From Streptomyces rishiriensis (lineage in GTDB: Bacteria > Actinomycetota > Actinomycetes > Streptomycetales > Streptomycetaceae): DNA of 64,000 nt. A model generated the notes under the pieces. It was not told the DNA's origin and ran no database searches. It worked only from the letters and a program-made list of their open reading frames with translations. This document shows, in pieces, positions 8,631 through 18,164 of the stretch. The DNA is taken from positions 287,476 to 351,475 of the forward strand of contig NZ_BEWA01000009.1 in the NCBI RefSeq assembly GCF_003112535.1. The letters run 5' to 3'. Positions within the stretch are counted from its first letter, which is position 1. Each line of letters starts with the position of its first letter. The position numbers and the translations under genes are program-made.

Positions 8631-9665
8631 GTGGCCCACAGCACGGTGCCTCGGAGCGAGGCCGAGGCGGACGAGACGGCGAACACACCGGCGGCGCCCG
8701 GCGGCGAGGCGGCCGCCCGGCGAAAGCCGCCCTCGGGGAGACTGAGCCTGCGTGTGAGGTTCAGACGCGACCGGGTCCTGCTGCTGATGACCCTGCCGGC
8801 CCTCCTCCTCGTCCTGGTCTTCAGCTACGTGCCGATCCTCGGCAACGTCGTCGCCTTCCAGGACTACGACCCCTACGTCAGCGACAACGGGATCGTCTCG
8901 ATCCTGCACAGCCCCTGGGTCGGCTTCGACAACTTCCAGCGGATCTTCGCGGACTCGGCGTTCTGGGGCGCGGTCCGCAACACCCTGGTGCTGTTCGGCC
9001 TCCAGCTGGTGCTGTACTTCCCCATCCCGATCATGCTCGCGCTGCTCATCAACAGCGTGGTCAGACCGAAGGTGCGGGCCCTCTCCCAGGCGATCCTCTA
9101 TCTGCCCCACTTCTTCTCCTGGGTCCTGGTCATCGCCGTCTTCCAGCAGTTGTTCGGCGGCGCCGGCCTGCTCTCCCAACTGCTGCGGCAGCACGGCTAC
9201 GACGGCCTCGACATCATGACCGACCCCGCGACGTTCAAGTTCCTGATCACCGCGGAGAGCGTGTGGAAGGACGCGGGGTGGGGGATCATCGTCTTCCTCG
9301 CGGCCCTGGCCTCCGTCCCGACCGACCTGTACGAGGCCGCGGCGATGGACGGCGCCGGCCGCTGGCGCCGCATGTGGCACGTGACGCTCCCGGCCCTGCG
9401 CCCGGTGATCGCGCTGCTGCTGGTGCTGAGGGTCGGCGACGCGCTGACGGTCGGGTTCGAACAGATCCTGCTGCAACGCGACGCGGTGGGACCGGGCGCG
9501 TCCGAGGTCCTCGACACCTTCGTCTGGTGGAACGGTGTGCGCAACCAGGACTTCGGCTACGCGGCCGCCGCAGGTCTGGTCAAGGGCGTCGTCAGCCTCG
9601 GGCTGGTCCTCGCCGCGAACAAGGCGGCCCATCTCATGGGCGAGCAGGGGGTGTACAAGAAGTGA
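8631..9665 (+). CDS. ABC transporter permease, LplB-like
   Basis: 344-residue inner-membrane permease. A hydrophilic N-terminus of about 45 residues precedes the first membrane segment (LLLMTLPALLLVLVFSYVPI). The EAA loop that docks the ATPase is seen as YEAAAMDGAGRWRRMWHVTLP. It forms the heteromeric channel with the next gene product. GTG 8631 is chosen because GAGGCGAGGAG lies just upstream. The TGA stop overlaps the GTG start of the second permease, so the two are translationally coupled. No ATPase gene is present in the locus; Streptomyces importers of this kind normally share the MsiK ATPase encoded elsewhere. Confidence 0.88.
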   Translation: MAHSTVPRSEAEADETANTPAAPGGEAAARRKPPSGRLSLRVRFRRDRVLLLMTLPALLLVLVFSYVPILGNVVAFQDYDPYVSDNGIVSILHSPWVGFDNFQRIFADSAFWGAVRNTLVLFGLQLVLYFPIPIMLALLINSVVRPKVRALSQAILYLPHFFSWVLVIAVFQQLFGGAGLLSQLLRQHGYDGLDIMTDPATFKFLITAESVWKDAGWGIIVFLAALASVPTDLYEAAAMDGAGRWRRMWHVTLPALRPVIALLLVLRVGDALTVGFEQILLQRDAVGPGASEVLDTFVWWNGVRNQDFGYAAAAGLVKGVVSLGLVLAANKAAHLMGEQGVYKK

Positions 9666-10609
9666 GCGCGACACTGCACAAGCCGGCCCACGAACCGGCC
9701 GGCACGGGCGGGTTGTGGGCCGCGCCGCCCCGGCCGTCCTGGGAGGAGGAGCCCGGCAGGGCGGGCCTCGCGGGCAAGGGCCTCGTCCTGTCGCTGGCCT
9801 GCCTGGGGATCCTCTTCCCCATCTGGATCGTGGTCGTCACCAGCCTCTCGTCCCGCAGGACGATCGACGAGGCCGGCGGCCTGGTGATGATCCCCAAGGG
9901 CGTCACCTTCGTCGCCTACCAGGAGCTGCTGAGCGGCGGCCAGGTGACCCGGGCGGCGGTGATCAGCGTCCTGATCACGCTGGTCGGCACGCTCTTCTCG
10001 ATGGCGGTGTCGGTGCTGTGCGCCTACGGCCTCTCCCGCACCGGGTCGCTGGGCCACCGCTGGCTGCTCCTGGCCCTGCTCGCCACGATGTTCTTCAGCG
10101 CCGGTCTCATCCCGACGTACCTGCTGGTGCAGTCGCTCGGCCTGACGGACAGCTATCTCGCGCTGATCCTGCCGAGCGCGCTCAGCGTCTTCAACATCCT
10201 GGTCCTGCGCGGCTTCTTCATGGGGATCTCGCAGGAACTCGTCGACAGCGCCCGCATCGACGGGGCCGGCGACTTCCGGATCCTGTGGCAGATCGTCATG
10301 CCGCTGTCGCGAGCGGTCCTCGCGGTGATCACCCTGTTCTACGCCGTCGGGTACTGGAGCGCGTGGTTCAACGCCTCCCTCTACCTGAACGACCAGGACA
10401 TGATGCCGCTGCAGAACGTGATGATCCAGCTCGTGCAGAAGCAGGAGGCGCCGGTCGGCCTCGGCCAGGCCATCAAGACCGGTCAGCTCTCCGGGCTGGC
10501 CGTCCAGATGGCGGTGATGGTGATGGCCCTGCTGCCGGTCGCGGTGCTCTCGCCGTTCGTCCAGAAGCACTTCAAGAAGGGGATGCTGACGGGGGCGGTC
10601 AAGGGGTAG
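9662..10609 (+). CDS. ABC transporter permease, LplC/YtcP-like
   Basis: 315-residue second permease of the importer. It has a first membrane segment at GLVLSLACLGILFPIWIVVV and the EAA-type loop LVDSARIDGAGDFRILWQIVMP. GTG 9662 overlaps the upstream stop (GTGA). The open frame extends further 5', but that part is a shadow of the first permease. It pairs with the upstream permease in the membrane, and the carboxy-terminal FVQKHFKKGMLTGAVKG is typical of this subfamily. It is followed by a 269-base gap before the GH74 gene. Confidence 0.88.
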   Translation: MSATLHKPAHEPAGTGGLWAAPPRPSWEEEPGRAGLAGKGLVLSLACLGILFPIWIVVVTSLSSRRTIDEAGGLVMIPKGVTFVAYQELLSGGQVTRAAVISVLITLVGTLFSMAVSVLCAYGLSRTGSLGHRWLLLALLATMFFSAGLIPTYLLVQSLGLTDSYLALILPSALSVFNILVLRGFFMGISQELVDSARIDGAGDFRILWQIVMPLSRAVLAVITLFYAVGYWSAWFNASLYLNDQDMMPLQNVMIQLVQKQEAPVGLGQAIKTGQLSGLAVQMAVMVMALLPVAVLSPFVQKHFKKGMLTGAVKG

Positions 10610-10878
10610 CGCCCCGGCCGGGCGCCCCCTTCGCCGGGCAGCACCGTAGGCCCTCCAGGCCGGGGCCGACCCGCCGGCGGCCGGGGCCTCGCCCCCCGCC
10701 CCGCGCGACCGCGCACCGACCCGGCCCCGCGCCCCCGGGCGACGGCCGGTCACCGCTGCCCGCACGGCTGCGGGCAGCGAGCCCCGTGGCGGCGCGCCGC
10801 CACGCGCGCGCGCGAGCGTCCCGCCTCCCCCCACGGCAACCCACGTCCCCGCCCCCCTCACCCCCCCCGAGGTACCCC
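10610..10878. other. Intraoperonic gap with two hairpins
   Basis: 269 extremely GC-rich bases between the second permease and the GH74 gene. Visible structures are a 9-bp stem with 4-base loop at 10756-10777 and a perfect 18-bp palindrome at 10786-10803. There is no TCGAAGCGCTTCGA site and no clear promoter. The hairpins may attenuate or process the operon mRNA, giving the transporter and enzyme genes different levels. Confidence 0.45.
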
Positions 10879-13092
10879 ATGCACGCGTCCCGCCGTACGG
10901 TCCTCGCCGGCGCAGCCACCGCCGCCGCGCTCACCGCCCTGCCCGCCCTGCAGGACAACGCCCACGCCGCGCAGACGGGTGCCGGGCCCGCCCCCGCCTA
11001 CCGGTGGCGCGACGTCGTCGTCGGCGGTGGCGGGTTCGTCACCGGAGTCCTCTTCCACCCCGCCGTCCGCGGTCTCGCCTACGCCCGCACCGACATCGGC
11101 GGCGCCTACCGCTGGGACGACCGATCCGCCCGCTGGACGCCCCTGACCGACCATCTCGGCTGGGACGACTGGAACCTGCTCGGCGTCGAGGCCCTCGCCG
11201 TCGATCCCGCCCACCCGGACCGGCTCTACCTCGCGCTCGGCGCCTACGCCCAGTCCTGGGCCGGCAACGGCGCGGTCCTGCGCTCCGAGGACCGCGGCGC
11301 CACCTGGTCCCGCACCGACCTCCCCGTGCGCCTGGGCGGCAACGAGGACGGCCGGGGCGCCGGGGAGCGGCTGCTGGTCGACCCGCGCGACAGCGACACC
11401 CTGTGGCTGGGGACACGGCACGACGGACTGCTCAGGTCGACCGACCGCGGCGCCACCTGGGCGGCCGCCGGCGGGTTCCCGGCGACCCCCGTCGCCGGCG
11501 GACAGGGCGTCACGCTGCTCGTCGCCGCCGGGCGCGCGCTCTACGCCGGCTGGGGCGACTCCGACGGGACCGCGCCCCACCTGTACCGCACGACCGACGG
11601 CAGCACCTGGCACGCCGTCCCCGGACAGCCCTCCGGAGCCTCGGCGAAGGTGCCCATCCGCGCCGCTCACGACGGCCGCGCCCACGAGCTGTACGTGACG
11701 TACGCCGACGCCCCCGGCCCCAACGGCCAGTCCGACGGCAGCGTGCACAAGCTGGCCACGGCGAGCGGCAGATGGACGGACGTCACCCCGGTGAAGCCCG
11801 GCGGGACGACGGCCGAGGGGGGCGCGGACACCTTCGGCTACGGCGGCGTCGCCGTGGACGCCCGCCGCCCCGGCGTGGCCGTCGTGTCCACCAACAACCG
11901 CTGGGCGGCCGTCGACACCCTGTACCGGACCACGGACGGCGGCCGCACCTGGACCTCCCTCAAGGACTCGGCCGTCCTCGACGTGTCCGAGACGCCGTTC
12001 CTCACCTTCGGCGCCGACGAGCCCAAGTTCGGCTGGTGGATCCAGGCCGTCGCCGTCGACCCCTACGACGCGCACCACATCGTCTACGGCACCGGCGCCA
12101 CGTTGTACGGCACCCGGGACCTGAAGCACTGGGCCCCGCAGATCCGGGGTCTGGAGGAGACCTCCGTACGGCAGCTGATCTCTCCCCCGGCCGGACGGGC
12201 CCACCTGATCAGCGGTCTCGGGGACCTCGGCGTGATGTACCACGACCGGCTCACCGCCTCGCCGTCGCGGGGCATGGCGGCCGACCCCGTGTTCGGGACG
12301 GCGACGGGACTCGCCCAGGCCGCGGCCTGGCCGTCGTACGTCGTGCGCACCGGGTTCGGCGACCACGGCAACGGCGCCCGGTCGCACGACGGCGGCAGGA
12401 CCTGGACCCCCTTCGCCGCCCAGCCCATTCTCGCCAAGGACGCCACCGGACCGATCGCCGTCACCGCCGACGGCGGCGTGCTGCTGTGGACTTTCGTGCA
12501 CGGGGACGGCGCCGGGTACCCCGCCCAGCGCTCCACCGACGACGGGGCGACCTGGTCCGAGGTTCCCACCTTCCCCGAGGGCGCCACCCCGCTCGCCGAC
12601 CCGGTCGACCCGACGCGCCTCTACGCCTACGACACCGACACCGGAACCCTGTTCGCGAGCACGGACGGCGGGCTCACCTTCACCGGCCGGGCCGGCGGAC
12701 TGCCCTCCGGCGACAGCCAGTTCCAGCTGGCCGCCGTCCCGGGGCGCTCCGGCGACCTGTGGCTGAGCGCCAAGGGGAACGGCCTGTACCGGTCCACCGA
12801 CGGCGGCGCGAGCTTCACGAAGGTCGACAGCTGCCGGGCCGCGTACACCGTCGCCTTCGGCCGGGGCGCCGAGGGCGCCGGCCGTCCGGCGGTCTACCTG
12901 GTCGGCTCCACGGAGACGATCACCGCCGTGTACCGCTCCGACGACGGCGCGAGGACCTGGACGCGGATCAACGACGACCGGCACCAGTGGGGCTGGATCG
13001 GCGCGACCCTCGCCGCCGACCCGCGCGTCCACGGCCGGGTGTACATCGCCACCAACGGCCGGGGCATCCAGTACGGGGAGCCCGTCCGATGA
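10879..13092 (+). CDS. Secreted GH74 xyloglucanase
   Basis: 737-residue glycoside hydrolase family 74 enzyme. A twin-arginine type signal peptide (ASRRTVLAGAA) ends near AHAA at about residue 30. The mature protein has the GH74 start (WRDVVVGGGGFVTGVLFHP), then ARTDIGGAYRWD, where Asp72 is a likely catalytic acid. Many Asp-box/BNR repeats such as STDGGATW mark the two seven-bladed propellers. The length fits a catalytic module without a carbohydrate-binding domain. GH74 enzymes cut the beta-1,4-glucan backbone of xyloglucan. It would work outside the cell and feed the ABC importer. ATG 10879 is chosen because the signal peptide starts there. The stop overlaps the GH42 start (ATGA). Confidence 0.88.
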   Translation: MHASRRTVLAGAATAAALTALPALQDNAHAAQTGAGPAPAYRWRDVVVGGGGFVTGVLFHPAVRGLAYARTDIGGAYRWDDRSARWTPLTDHLGWDDWNLLGVEALAVDPAHPDRLYLALGAYAQSWAGNGAVLRSEDRGATWSRTDLPVRLGGNEDGRGAGERLLVDPRDSDTLWLGTRHDGLLRSTDRGATWAAAGGFPATPVAGGQGVTLLVAAGRALYAGWGDSDGTAPHLYRTTDGSTWHAVPGQPSGASAKVPIRAAHDGRAHELYVTYADAPGPNGQSDGSVHKLATASGRWTDVTPVKPGGTTAEGGADTFGYGGVAVDARRPGVAVVSTNNRWAAVDTLYRTTDGGRTWTSLKDSAVLDVSETPFLTFGADEPKFGWWIQAVAVDPYDAHHIVYGTGATLYGTRDLKHWAPQIRGLEETSVRQLISPPAGRAHLISGLGDLGVMYHDRLTASPSRGMAADPVFGTATGLAQAAAWPSYVVRTGFGDHGNGARSHDGGRTWTPFAAQPILAKDATGPIAVTADGGVLLWTFVHGDGAGYPAQRSTDDGATWSEVPTFPEGATPLADPVDPTRLYAYDTDTGTLFASTDGGLTFTGRAGGLPSGDSQFQLAAVPGRSGDLWLSAKGNGLYRSTDGGASFTKVDSCRAAYTVAFGRGAEGAGRPAVYLVGSTETITAVYRSDDGARTWTRINDDRHQWGWIGATLAADPRVHGRVYIATNGRGIQYGEPVR

Positions 13093-15068
13093 CCGCCGCC
13101 GACCGCCCCGGCCTCGCCGACGCCACCCGCGGCCGCATCCTCTTCGGCGGCGACTACAACCCCGAGCAGTGGCCCGAGGAGACCTGGCACGAGGACGTCC
13201 GGCTCATGCGGGAGGCCGGCGTCAACTCCGTCACCCTCGGCGTCTTCTCCTGGGCCCGGCTCGAACCGGAGCCCGGGGCGAGGGACTTCGGCTGGCTCGA
13301 CACGCTGATGGACCTGATGCACGCGAACGGCATCGGGGTCGTGCTCGCCACCCCGACCTCCGCCCCGCCCCCCTGGCTCGGCCGGCTCCACCCCGACACC
13401 CTGCCCCGCGACGAGAACGGCGACGTCGAGTGGTGGGGCGGCCGCCAGCACTTCTCGCACTCCAGCACCGCCTACCGGCGTCACGCCGCGGCCATCACCG
13501 AGGACCTCGCGGCCCGCTACGCCGGCCATCCCGCCCTCACGATGTGGCACATCAACAACGAGTACTGCACCGCCGACCACGGCGACGAGGCGGCCGCCGC
13601 CTTCCGCCGCTGGCTGCGCGACAGGTACGGCACCCTCGACGCCCTCAACACCGCCTGGGGCACGGCCTTCTGGAGCCAGGGCTACGACAGCTGGGACGGC
13701 GTCCTGCCCGCCCGCCGCACCCACTACCTGAAGAACCCCGCCCAGGTGCTGGACTTCCGGCGCTTCACCTCCGACATGCTCCTGGAGTGCTACCTCGCCG
13801 AGCGGGACATCGTCGCCCGGCACACCCCGCACATCCCGGTCACCACCAACTTCATGCCGCTCTTCGCCGGCCAGGACGCCTGGCGCTGGGCCGAGGAGGA
13901 GGACGTCGTCTCCGTCGACCTCTACCCCGACCCCCGCGACCCGCTGGGCGCCCAGCACGCCGCGCTGGTCCAGGACCTCACCCGCTCCCAGGCCCGCGGC
14001 CCCTGGATGCTGATGGAACAGGCGGCGGGGCCCGTCAACTGGCGCGGGGCGAACCACCCCAAACCGCGCGGCCTCAACCGCCTCTGGTCCCTGCAGGCCG
14101 TGGCCCGCGGCGCGGACGCCGTCTGCTACTTCCAGTGGCGGCAGTCCCGGCAGGGCGCCGAGAAGTTCCACTCCGGGATGGTCGGCCACGCTGGGGAGCG
14201 GGGCCGCACCTTCCAGGAGGTCAAGCAGCTCGGCGGTGAACTGGCGCGCATCGGGGCTGAAGTGACGGGTGGTCATATCACTGCGGACATCGCGATCCTG
14301 CACGACTGGCACGCCTGGTGGGCCGGCGCCCAGGACGGCCGGCCCTCCGTGCACGTCGACCACGCGGCCGTCCTGCACGCCTGGCACCGCGCCCTGTGGG
14401 AGGCCGGCCTCGCCACCGACTTCGCCCACCCCGAACACGACCTCACCCGCTACCGGCTGATCGTCGTCCCGCAGCTCTACGCGATGACGGACGCCGCGAT
14501 CGACAACCTCCTCGCCCATGTCCGCGGCGGCGGCTCCCTGGTGGCCGGCTTCCTGACCGGCGTGGCCGACGAGGACGACCGGATCCGCCCCGGAGGCATG
14601 GACGCCCGGCTGCGCGAGCTGTTCGGCATCCGCGTCCTGCACGAGTGGTGGCCGCTGGAGCCCGGGGAGCGGGTCGCGACCGACGGGTTCGACGCGACCC
14701 TGTGGTCGGAGGAGCTCGAAGCCGACGAGGACGCCGTGGAGAGCGCCTACAAGGGCGGCGAGCTCGACCGGCTGCCCGCCGTCCTGCGCAAGGGCCGTGC
14801 CTGGTACGTCTCCACCCTCCCCGAACCCGAGGCCCTGCGGGACCTCCTCGCGCGGGTCGCCGCCGGCGCGGGCGTGCGGCCCGTCCTCGACGGCCTGCCG
14901 CCGGGCGTGGAGGCCGTGCGCCGGGGCGACCTGCTGTTCCTGCTCCACCACGGCCGCGAACCGGTCACCGTCGAGCTGCCCGGCGCCCACCACGACCTGC
15001 TCAGCGGGACCACCGTCACCGACGAGATCACGCTGGGCCGCTACGGGGCGGCGGTGCTGCGCTCATGA
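13089..15068 (+). CDS. GH42 beta-galactosidase, cytoplasmic
   Basis: 659-residue family 42 beta-galactosidase. It begins with the hallmark FGGDYNPEQWPEE. The acid/base Glu158 lies in HINNEY and the nucleophile Glu310 in MLMEQAAG. The trimerisation and C-terminal beta-domains follow. There is no signal peptide, so it acts inside the cell. In this locus it would remove beta-linked galactose from imported xyloglucan side chains, once fucose has been taken off by the GH95 enzyme encoded next. The ATG overlaps the GH74 stop and its own stop overlaps the GH95 start, indicating tight translational coupling. The family is certain; the substrate role is inferred from context. Confidence 0.9.
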   Translation: MTAADRPGLADATRGRILFGGDYNPEQWPEETWHEDVRLMREAGVNSVTLGVFSWARLEPEPGARDFGWLDTLMDLMHANGIGVVLATPTSAPPPWLGRLHPDTLPRDENGDVEWWGGRQHFSHSSTAYRRHAAAITEDLAARYAGHPALTMWHINNEYCTADHGDEAAAAFRRWLRDRYGTLDALNTAWGTAFWSQGYDSWDGVLPARRTHYLKNPAQVLDFRRFTSDMLLECYLAERDIVARHTPHIPVTTNFMPLFAGQDAWRWAEEEDVVSVDLYPDPRDPLGAQHAALVQDLTRSQARGPWMLMEQAAGPVNWRGANHPKPRGLNRLWSLQAVARGADAVCYFQWRQSRQGAEKFHSGMVGHAGERGRTFQEVKQLGGELARIGAEVTGGHITADIAILHDWHAWWAGAQDGRPSVHVDHAAVLHAWHRALWEAGLATDFAHPEHDLTRYRLIVVPQLYAMTDAAIDNLLAHVRGGGSLVAGFLTGVADEDDRIRPGGMDARLRELFGIRVLHEWWPLEPGERVATDGFDATLWSEELEADEDAVESAYKGGELDRLPAVLRKGRAWYVSTLPEPEALRDLLARVAAGAGVRPVLDGLPPGVEAVRRGDLLFLLHHGREPVTVELPGAHHDLLSGTTVTDEITLGRYGAAVLRS

Positions 15069-17371
15069 CCGACGCCTCCCCGCACCCCGCCCACGCCCGC
15101 CCCGCCCGCCCGGACGCCGACCGGCCGCCCTTCGCCGGTCCTGGTCCGCACCGCCCCGGCGTCGACGGCCCCCTTCACGGCACGCACGAGCACCGGCCCG
15201 CCCAGCGCTGGGAGGACGCCTTCCTCAGCGGCAACGGCCGGCACGGCGCCCTCGTGTTCGGCGACCCCCACGACGACCGCGTCGTCGTCACCCACCACAC
15301 GCTGGTCCGCCCCAACGGCGCCGAACACGCCCGGCCGCCCGAGCTGGCCGGTGAACTGGCGGCGGTGCAGGACAGGTTGCTCGCCGGCGACCGGGCCGCC
15401 GCCGAGGACTTCACCGACCACCGGCCGCTGCAGTGGGTCCAGCCCTTCCACCCGGCCTTCCAGCTGCGGCTGAGCGCGGCGCCCTCCGGCGAACCGGGCG
15501 ACTGCCGCGACCACCTGCGCTCCGTCGACTTCACCACCGGCGAGACCACGGCGAGCTGCGCCGACGGCGCCGGCCGGCTCTTCGTCTCCCGCGCCGACGA
15601 CGTGATCGTCCAGCATTTCACCGGCCCCGACCTGGAGGTCCGCCTGGACCACCGGCTGCCCGGCGCGCCCGCCGGCCTCGCCGTGGGCCAGGGAGCCGTC
15701 CTCACCCCGGACGGCGCGCTGCTCACCCTGCGGGCCCGCTACCCGGACAGCGACCGCGGCTACACGGGCGTCACACTCGTCGTCGCCACCGGCGGCCGCA
15801 CCACGCTCCGGCTCCCCGGCGTGGCCGTCTCCGGCGCCGAGTCGGTGCTGCTGCTCACCCGCGTGCGCCGGCACCGCGGCGAACCGGACGTCGCCCGGGA
15901 ACAGCGGGCCCTGGCCGATCTGCCGCACTCCTACGACGAGCTGCTCGCCCGGCACCTCGCGCTGCACCGCACCGCCTACCAGCGGGTCGTCCTCGACCTG
16001 CACGCCGACCCGGGCGAGCGCCTCCTGCCCGGCAGCGAGCTGCTGGCACGCCCCCGGAGCCCGGCTCTGCTGGAGCGCCTCTTCGCCGCCGGCCGCTACC
16101 ACCTGCTGTCGTCCAGCGGGCTCAACCCGCCCCGGCTGACCGGCCTGTGGACCGGCGACTGGGACACGGCCTGGTCCGGGGCGTTCACCAACGACGCCAA
16201 CCTCAACCTCCAGACCTCCTCCGCCCCGGCCGCCGCACTCCCCGAAGTCACCGACGCCCTGGCCGGTCTGATCCACCGCCAGCTCGACGACTGGCGCGAG
16301 AACGCCCGCGCGGTCTTCGGCGCCCGGGGCGCGGTCGCGCCCGCGCACAGCGACGGCGAGTCCGGGCTGGCCTACCACTTCAGCCGGGAGTACCCGCTGC
16401 ACCTGTGGACGGCCGGCGCGGACTGGCTGCTCAAGCCGCTCGTCGACCACGACGAGACCCGCGGCGAACGCGATCCGCGCACCGCCGCCGCCCTCGCCGA
16501 GACCGCCCTCTTCTACGAGGACTTCCTCACCCGCACCGACCCCGGCCACCCGGACGGCCGGCTCGTCGTCGTGCCCTCCTACTCGCCCGAGAACCGCCCG
16601 GAGGGCGGGAGCTGGGGCGCCCTCAACGCGGCCATGGACCTCTCCGCGGCCCGGCACGCGCTGCTCACCGCCGCCGCGTACCACCCGCACCGCCCCGAGC
16701 GGGCCGCCCGCTGGCGCGCCCTCGCCGACCGGCTCCCGCCGCACCGCGTGAACGCCGACGGCGCCCTCGCCGAATGGGCCCGGCCCGGCCTCGGCGACCG
16801 CTACGACCACCGTCACCTCAGCCACCTCTACGGGGTCTGGCCGCTCGACGAGATCAACCCCTACGACACCCCCGGCCCGGCCGCCGCCGCGCACCGCGCG
16901 CTGGAACTGCGCGGCGCCGAGAACGACTCCGCGCACGGCCACCTCCACCACGCCCTGATCGCGGCGCGGCTGCGCGACGGCCACCGGGTCGCCCGCGCGC
17001 TCGACTCCGTGCTGGGCGGCGACTTCTTCCACGCCTCCCTGATGAGCTCCCACTATCCGGGCCGCGACGTCTACAACGCCGACGCCGCGCACACCCTGCC
17101 CGCGGTGCTCATCGAGGCGCTCGTCCAGTCGACCCCCCACCGGCTGGTCCTGCTGCCCGCCCCCGTCCCCGCCCTGGGCGAGGGCGAACTGCGGGGCGTG
17201 CGCACCCGGTTCGGCGCCGAGCTCGACCTGTCCTGGGGTCCGACGGGCACCCGGGCCGTCCTCAGACCGCACCGCAGCCACCGCATAGAAGTCCGGACTT
17301 CCTCCGGCGACGCCCACTCGCTCGACCTGGTCGCCGGAGAAGACCACGTCCTCACCCCGGGGACGTGGTGA
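15065..17371 (+). CDS. GH95 alpha-L-fucosidase (1,2-alpha type), cytoplasmic
   Basis: 768-residue glycoside hydrolase family 95 protein. Family markers are SGNGRHGALVFG near the N-terminus, ANLNLQTSSAPAAALPE in the helical barrel, SYSPENRP with the likely catalytic acid Glu509, and HRHLSHLYGVWPL. The first 45 or so residues are low-complexity and not a signal peptide, so the enzyme should be cytoplasmic. GH95 fucosidases are inverting and act on alpha-1,2-linked fucose, the linkage that caps galactose in fucosylated xyloglucan; some family members act on galactose instead. ATG 15065 overlaps the GH42 stop. The GH12 gene starts 44 bases after its stop. Confidence 0.85.
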   Translation: MTDASPHPAHARPARPDADRPPFAGPGPHRPGVDGPLHGTHEHRPAQRWEDAFLSGNGRHGALVFGDPHDDRVVVTHHTLVRPNGAEHARPPELAGELAAVQDRLLAGDRAAAEDFTDHRPLQWVQPFHPAFQLRLSAAPSGEPGDCRDHLRSVDFTTGETTASCADGAGRLFVSRADDVIVQHFTGPDLEVRLDHRLPGAPAGLAVGQGAVLTPDGALLTLRARYPDSDRGYTGVTLVVATGGRTTLRLPGVAVSGAESVLLLTRVRRHRGEPDVAREQRALADLPHSYDELLARHLALHRTAYQRVVLDLHADPGERLLPGSELLARPRSPALLERLFAAGRYHLLSSSGLNPPRLTGLWTGDWDTAWSGAFTNDANLNLQTSSAPAAALPEVTDALAGLIHRQLDDWRENARAVFGARGAVAPAHSDGESGLAYHFSREYPLHLWTAGADWLLKPLVDHDETRGERDPRTAAALAETALFYEDFLTRTDPGHPDGRLVVVPSYSPENRPEGGSWGALNAAMDLSAARHALLTAAAYHPHRPERAARWRALADRLPPHRVNADGALAEWARPGLGDRYDHRHLSHLYGVWPLDEINPYDTPGPAAAAHRALELRGAENDSAHGHLHHALIAARLRDGHRVARALDSVLGGDFFHASLMSSHYPGRDVYNADAAHTLPAVLIEALVQSTPHRLVLLPAPVPALGEGELRGVRTRFGAELDLSWGPTGTRAVLRPHRSHRIEVRTSSGDAHSLDLVAGEDHVLTPGTW

Positions 17372-17415
17372 CCCCCACAGAAAACGCACATCCCCCCACC
17401 CATGGAAGGGACACC

Positions 17416-18129
17416 ATGGCAACTCGCACGCTCCGCAGGATCACCATGGCGACGCTGGCCCCGGCCCTCGCGCTCGGCGCCACCGTCGGCCTCGCCTCCG
17501 CCCCCGCCTCGGCCGCCGTCTGGAACTCCTGCGACCAGTGGGGCAACACCAGCCTCAACGGCTACACGCTCTACAACAACATCTGGGGCTCCGGCGCGGG
17601 CAGCCAGTGCATCTGGGCCAACTCCGGCACCAACTGGGGCGTCTGGGCCAACCACCCCAACACCGGCGGCATCAAGTCGTACCCCGACTCGAAGAAGGTG
17701 ATCAACAAGTCGATCACCTCGCTGGGCTCGCTCTCCAGCACCTACAACGTCTCCGTCCCGTCGTCCGGCGCGTACAACACGTCGTACGACATCTGGGACA
17801 CCGCGCACCGCTACGAGATCATGCTCTGGGTCAACAAGACCGGAGCCGTCGGCCCCCTCGGCTCCTCGCAGGGCAACGTCACGCTCGGCGGGCACTCCTG
17901 GACCGTCTACAAGGGCAGCAACGGCGCCAACGAGGTGTTCTCCTTCGTCCGCACCTCCAACTCGACCTCCGGCACGGTGAACATCCTGCCGATCCTCAAG
18001 TGGATCAAGGACTCCAAGGGCTGGTTCGGCAACGAGACCATCGGAGACCTCCAGTTCGGCTACGAGATCACCTCGTCCTCCGGCGGCCTGAACTTCACCA
18101 CCAACAACCTGACCGTCAGCAGCAGTTGA
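17416..18129 (+). CDS. Secreted GH12 endo-glucanase, probable xyloglucanase
   Basis: 237-residue family 12 hydrolase with a Sec-type signal peptide (cleavage near ASA at residues 31-33). The catalytic pair is visible as Glu134 in HRYEIMLW (nucleophile) and Glu217 in QFGYEITS (acid/base). The mature domain of about 200 residues has no carbohydrate-binding module. Family 12 includes cellulases and xyloglucan-specific endoglucanases; the mature N-terminus differs from the CelB-type cellulases and the locus favours xyloglucan. It would share the extracellular step with GH74. AAGGGACACC just before ATG 17416 is the likely ribosome-binding site. It is the last enzyme gene of the operon that starts at 6905. 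Confidence 0.85.
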   Translation: MATRTLRRITMATLAPALALGATVGLASAPASAAVWNSCDQWGNTSLNGYTLYNNIWGSGAGSQCIWANSGTNWGVWANHPNTGGIKSYPDSKKVINKSITSLGSLSSTYNVSVPSSGAYNTSYDIWDTAHRYEIMLWVNKTGAVGPLGSSQGNVTLGGHSWTVYKGSNGANEVFSFVRTSNSTSGTVNILPILKWIKDSKGWFGNETIGDLQFGYEITSSSGGLNFTTNNLTVSSS

Positions 18130-18164
18130 CCTGATCATGGGGCGGCGTCGGGTTGGATGACCGC

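Noticed and set aside
15041..17422. 793-codon minus-strand frame opposite the GH95 gene
   Set aside because: Composition is Gly/Val/Arg-rich with no recognisable domain, while the plus strand encodes a clear GH95 enzyme.
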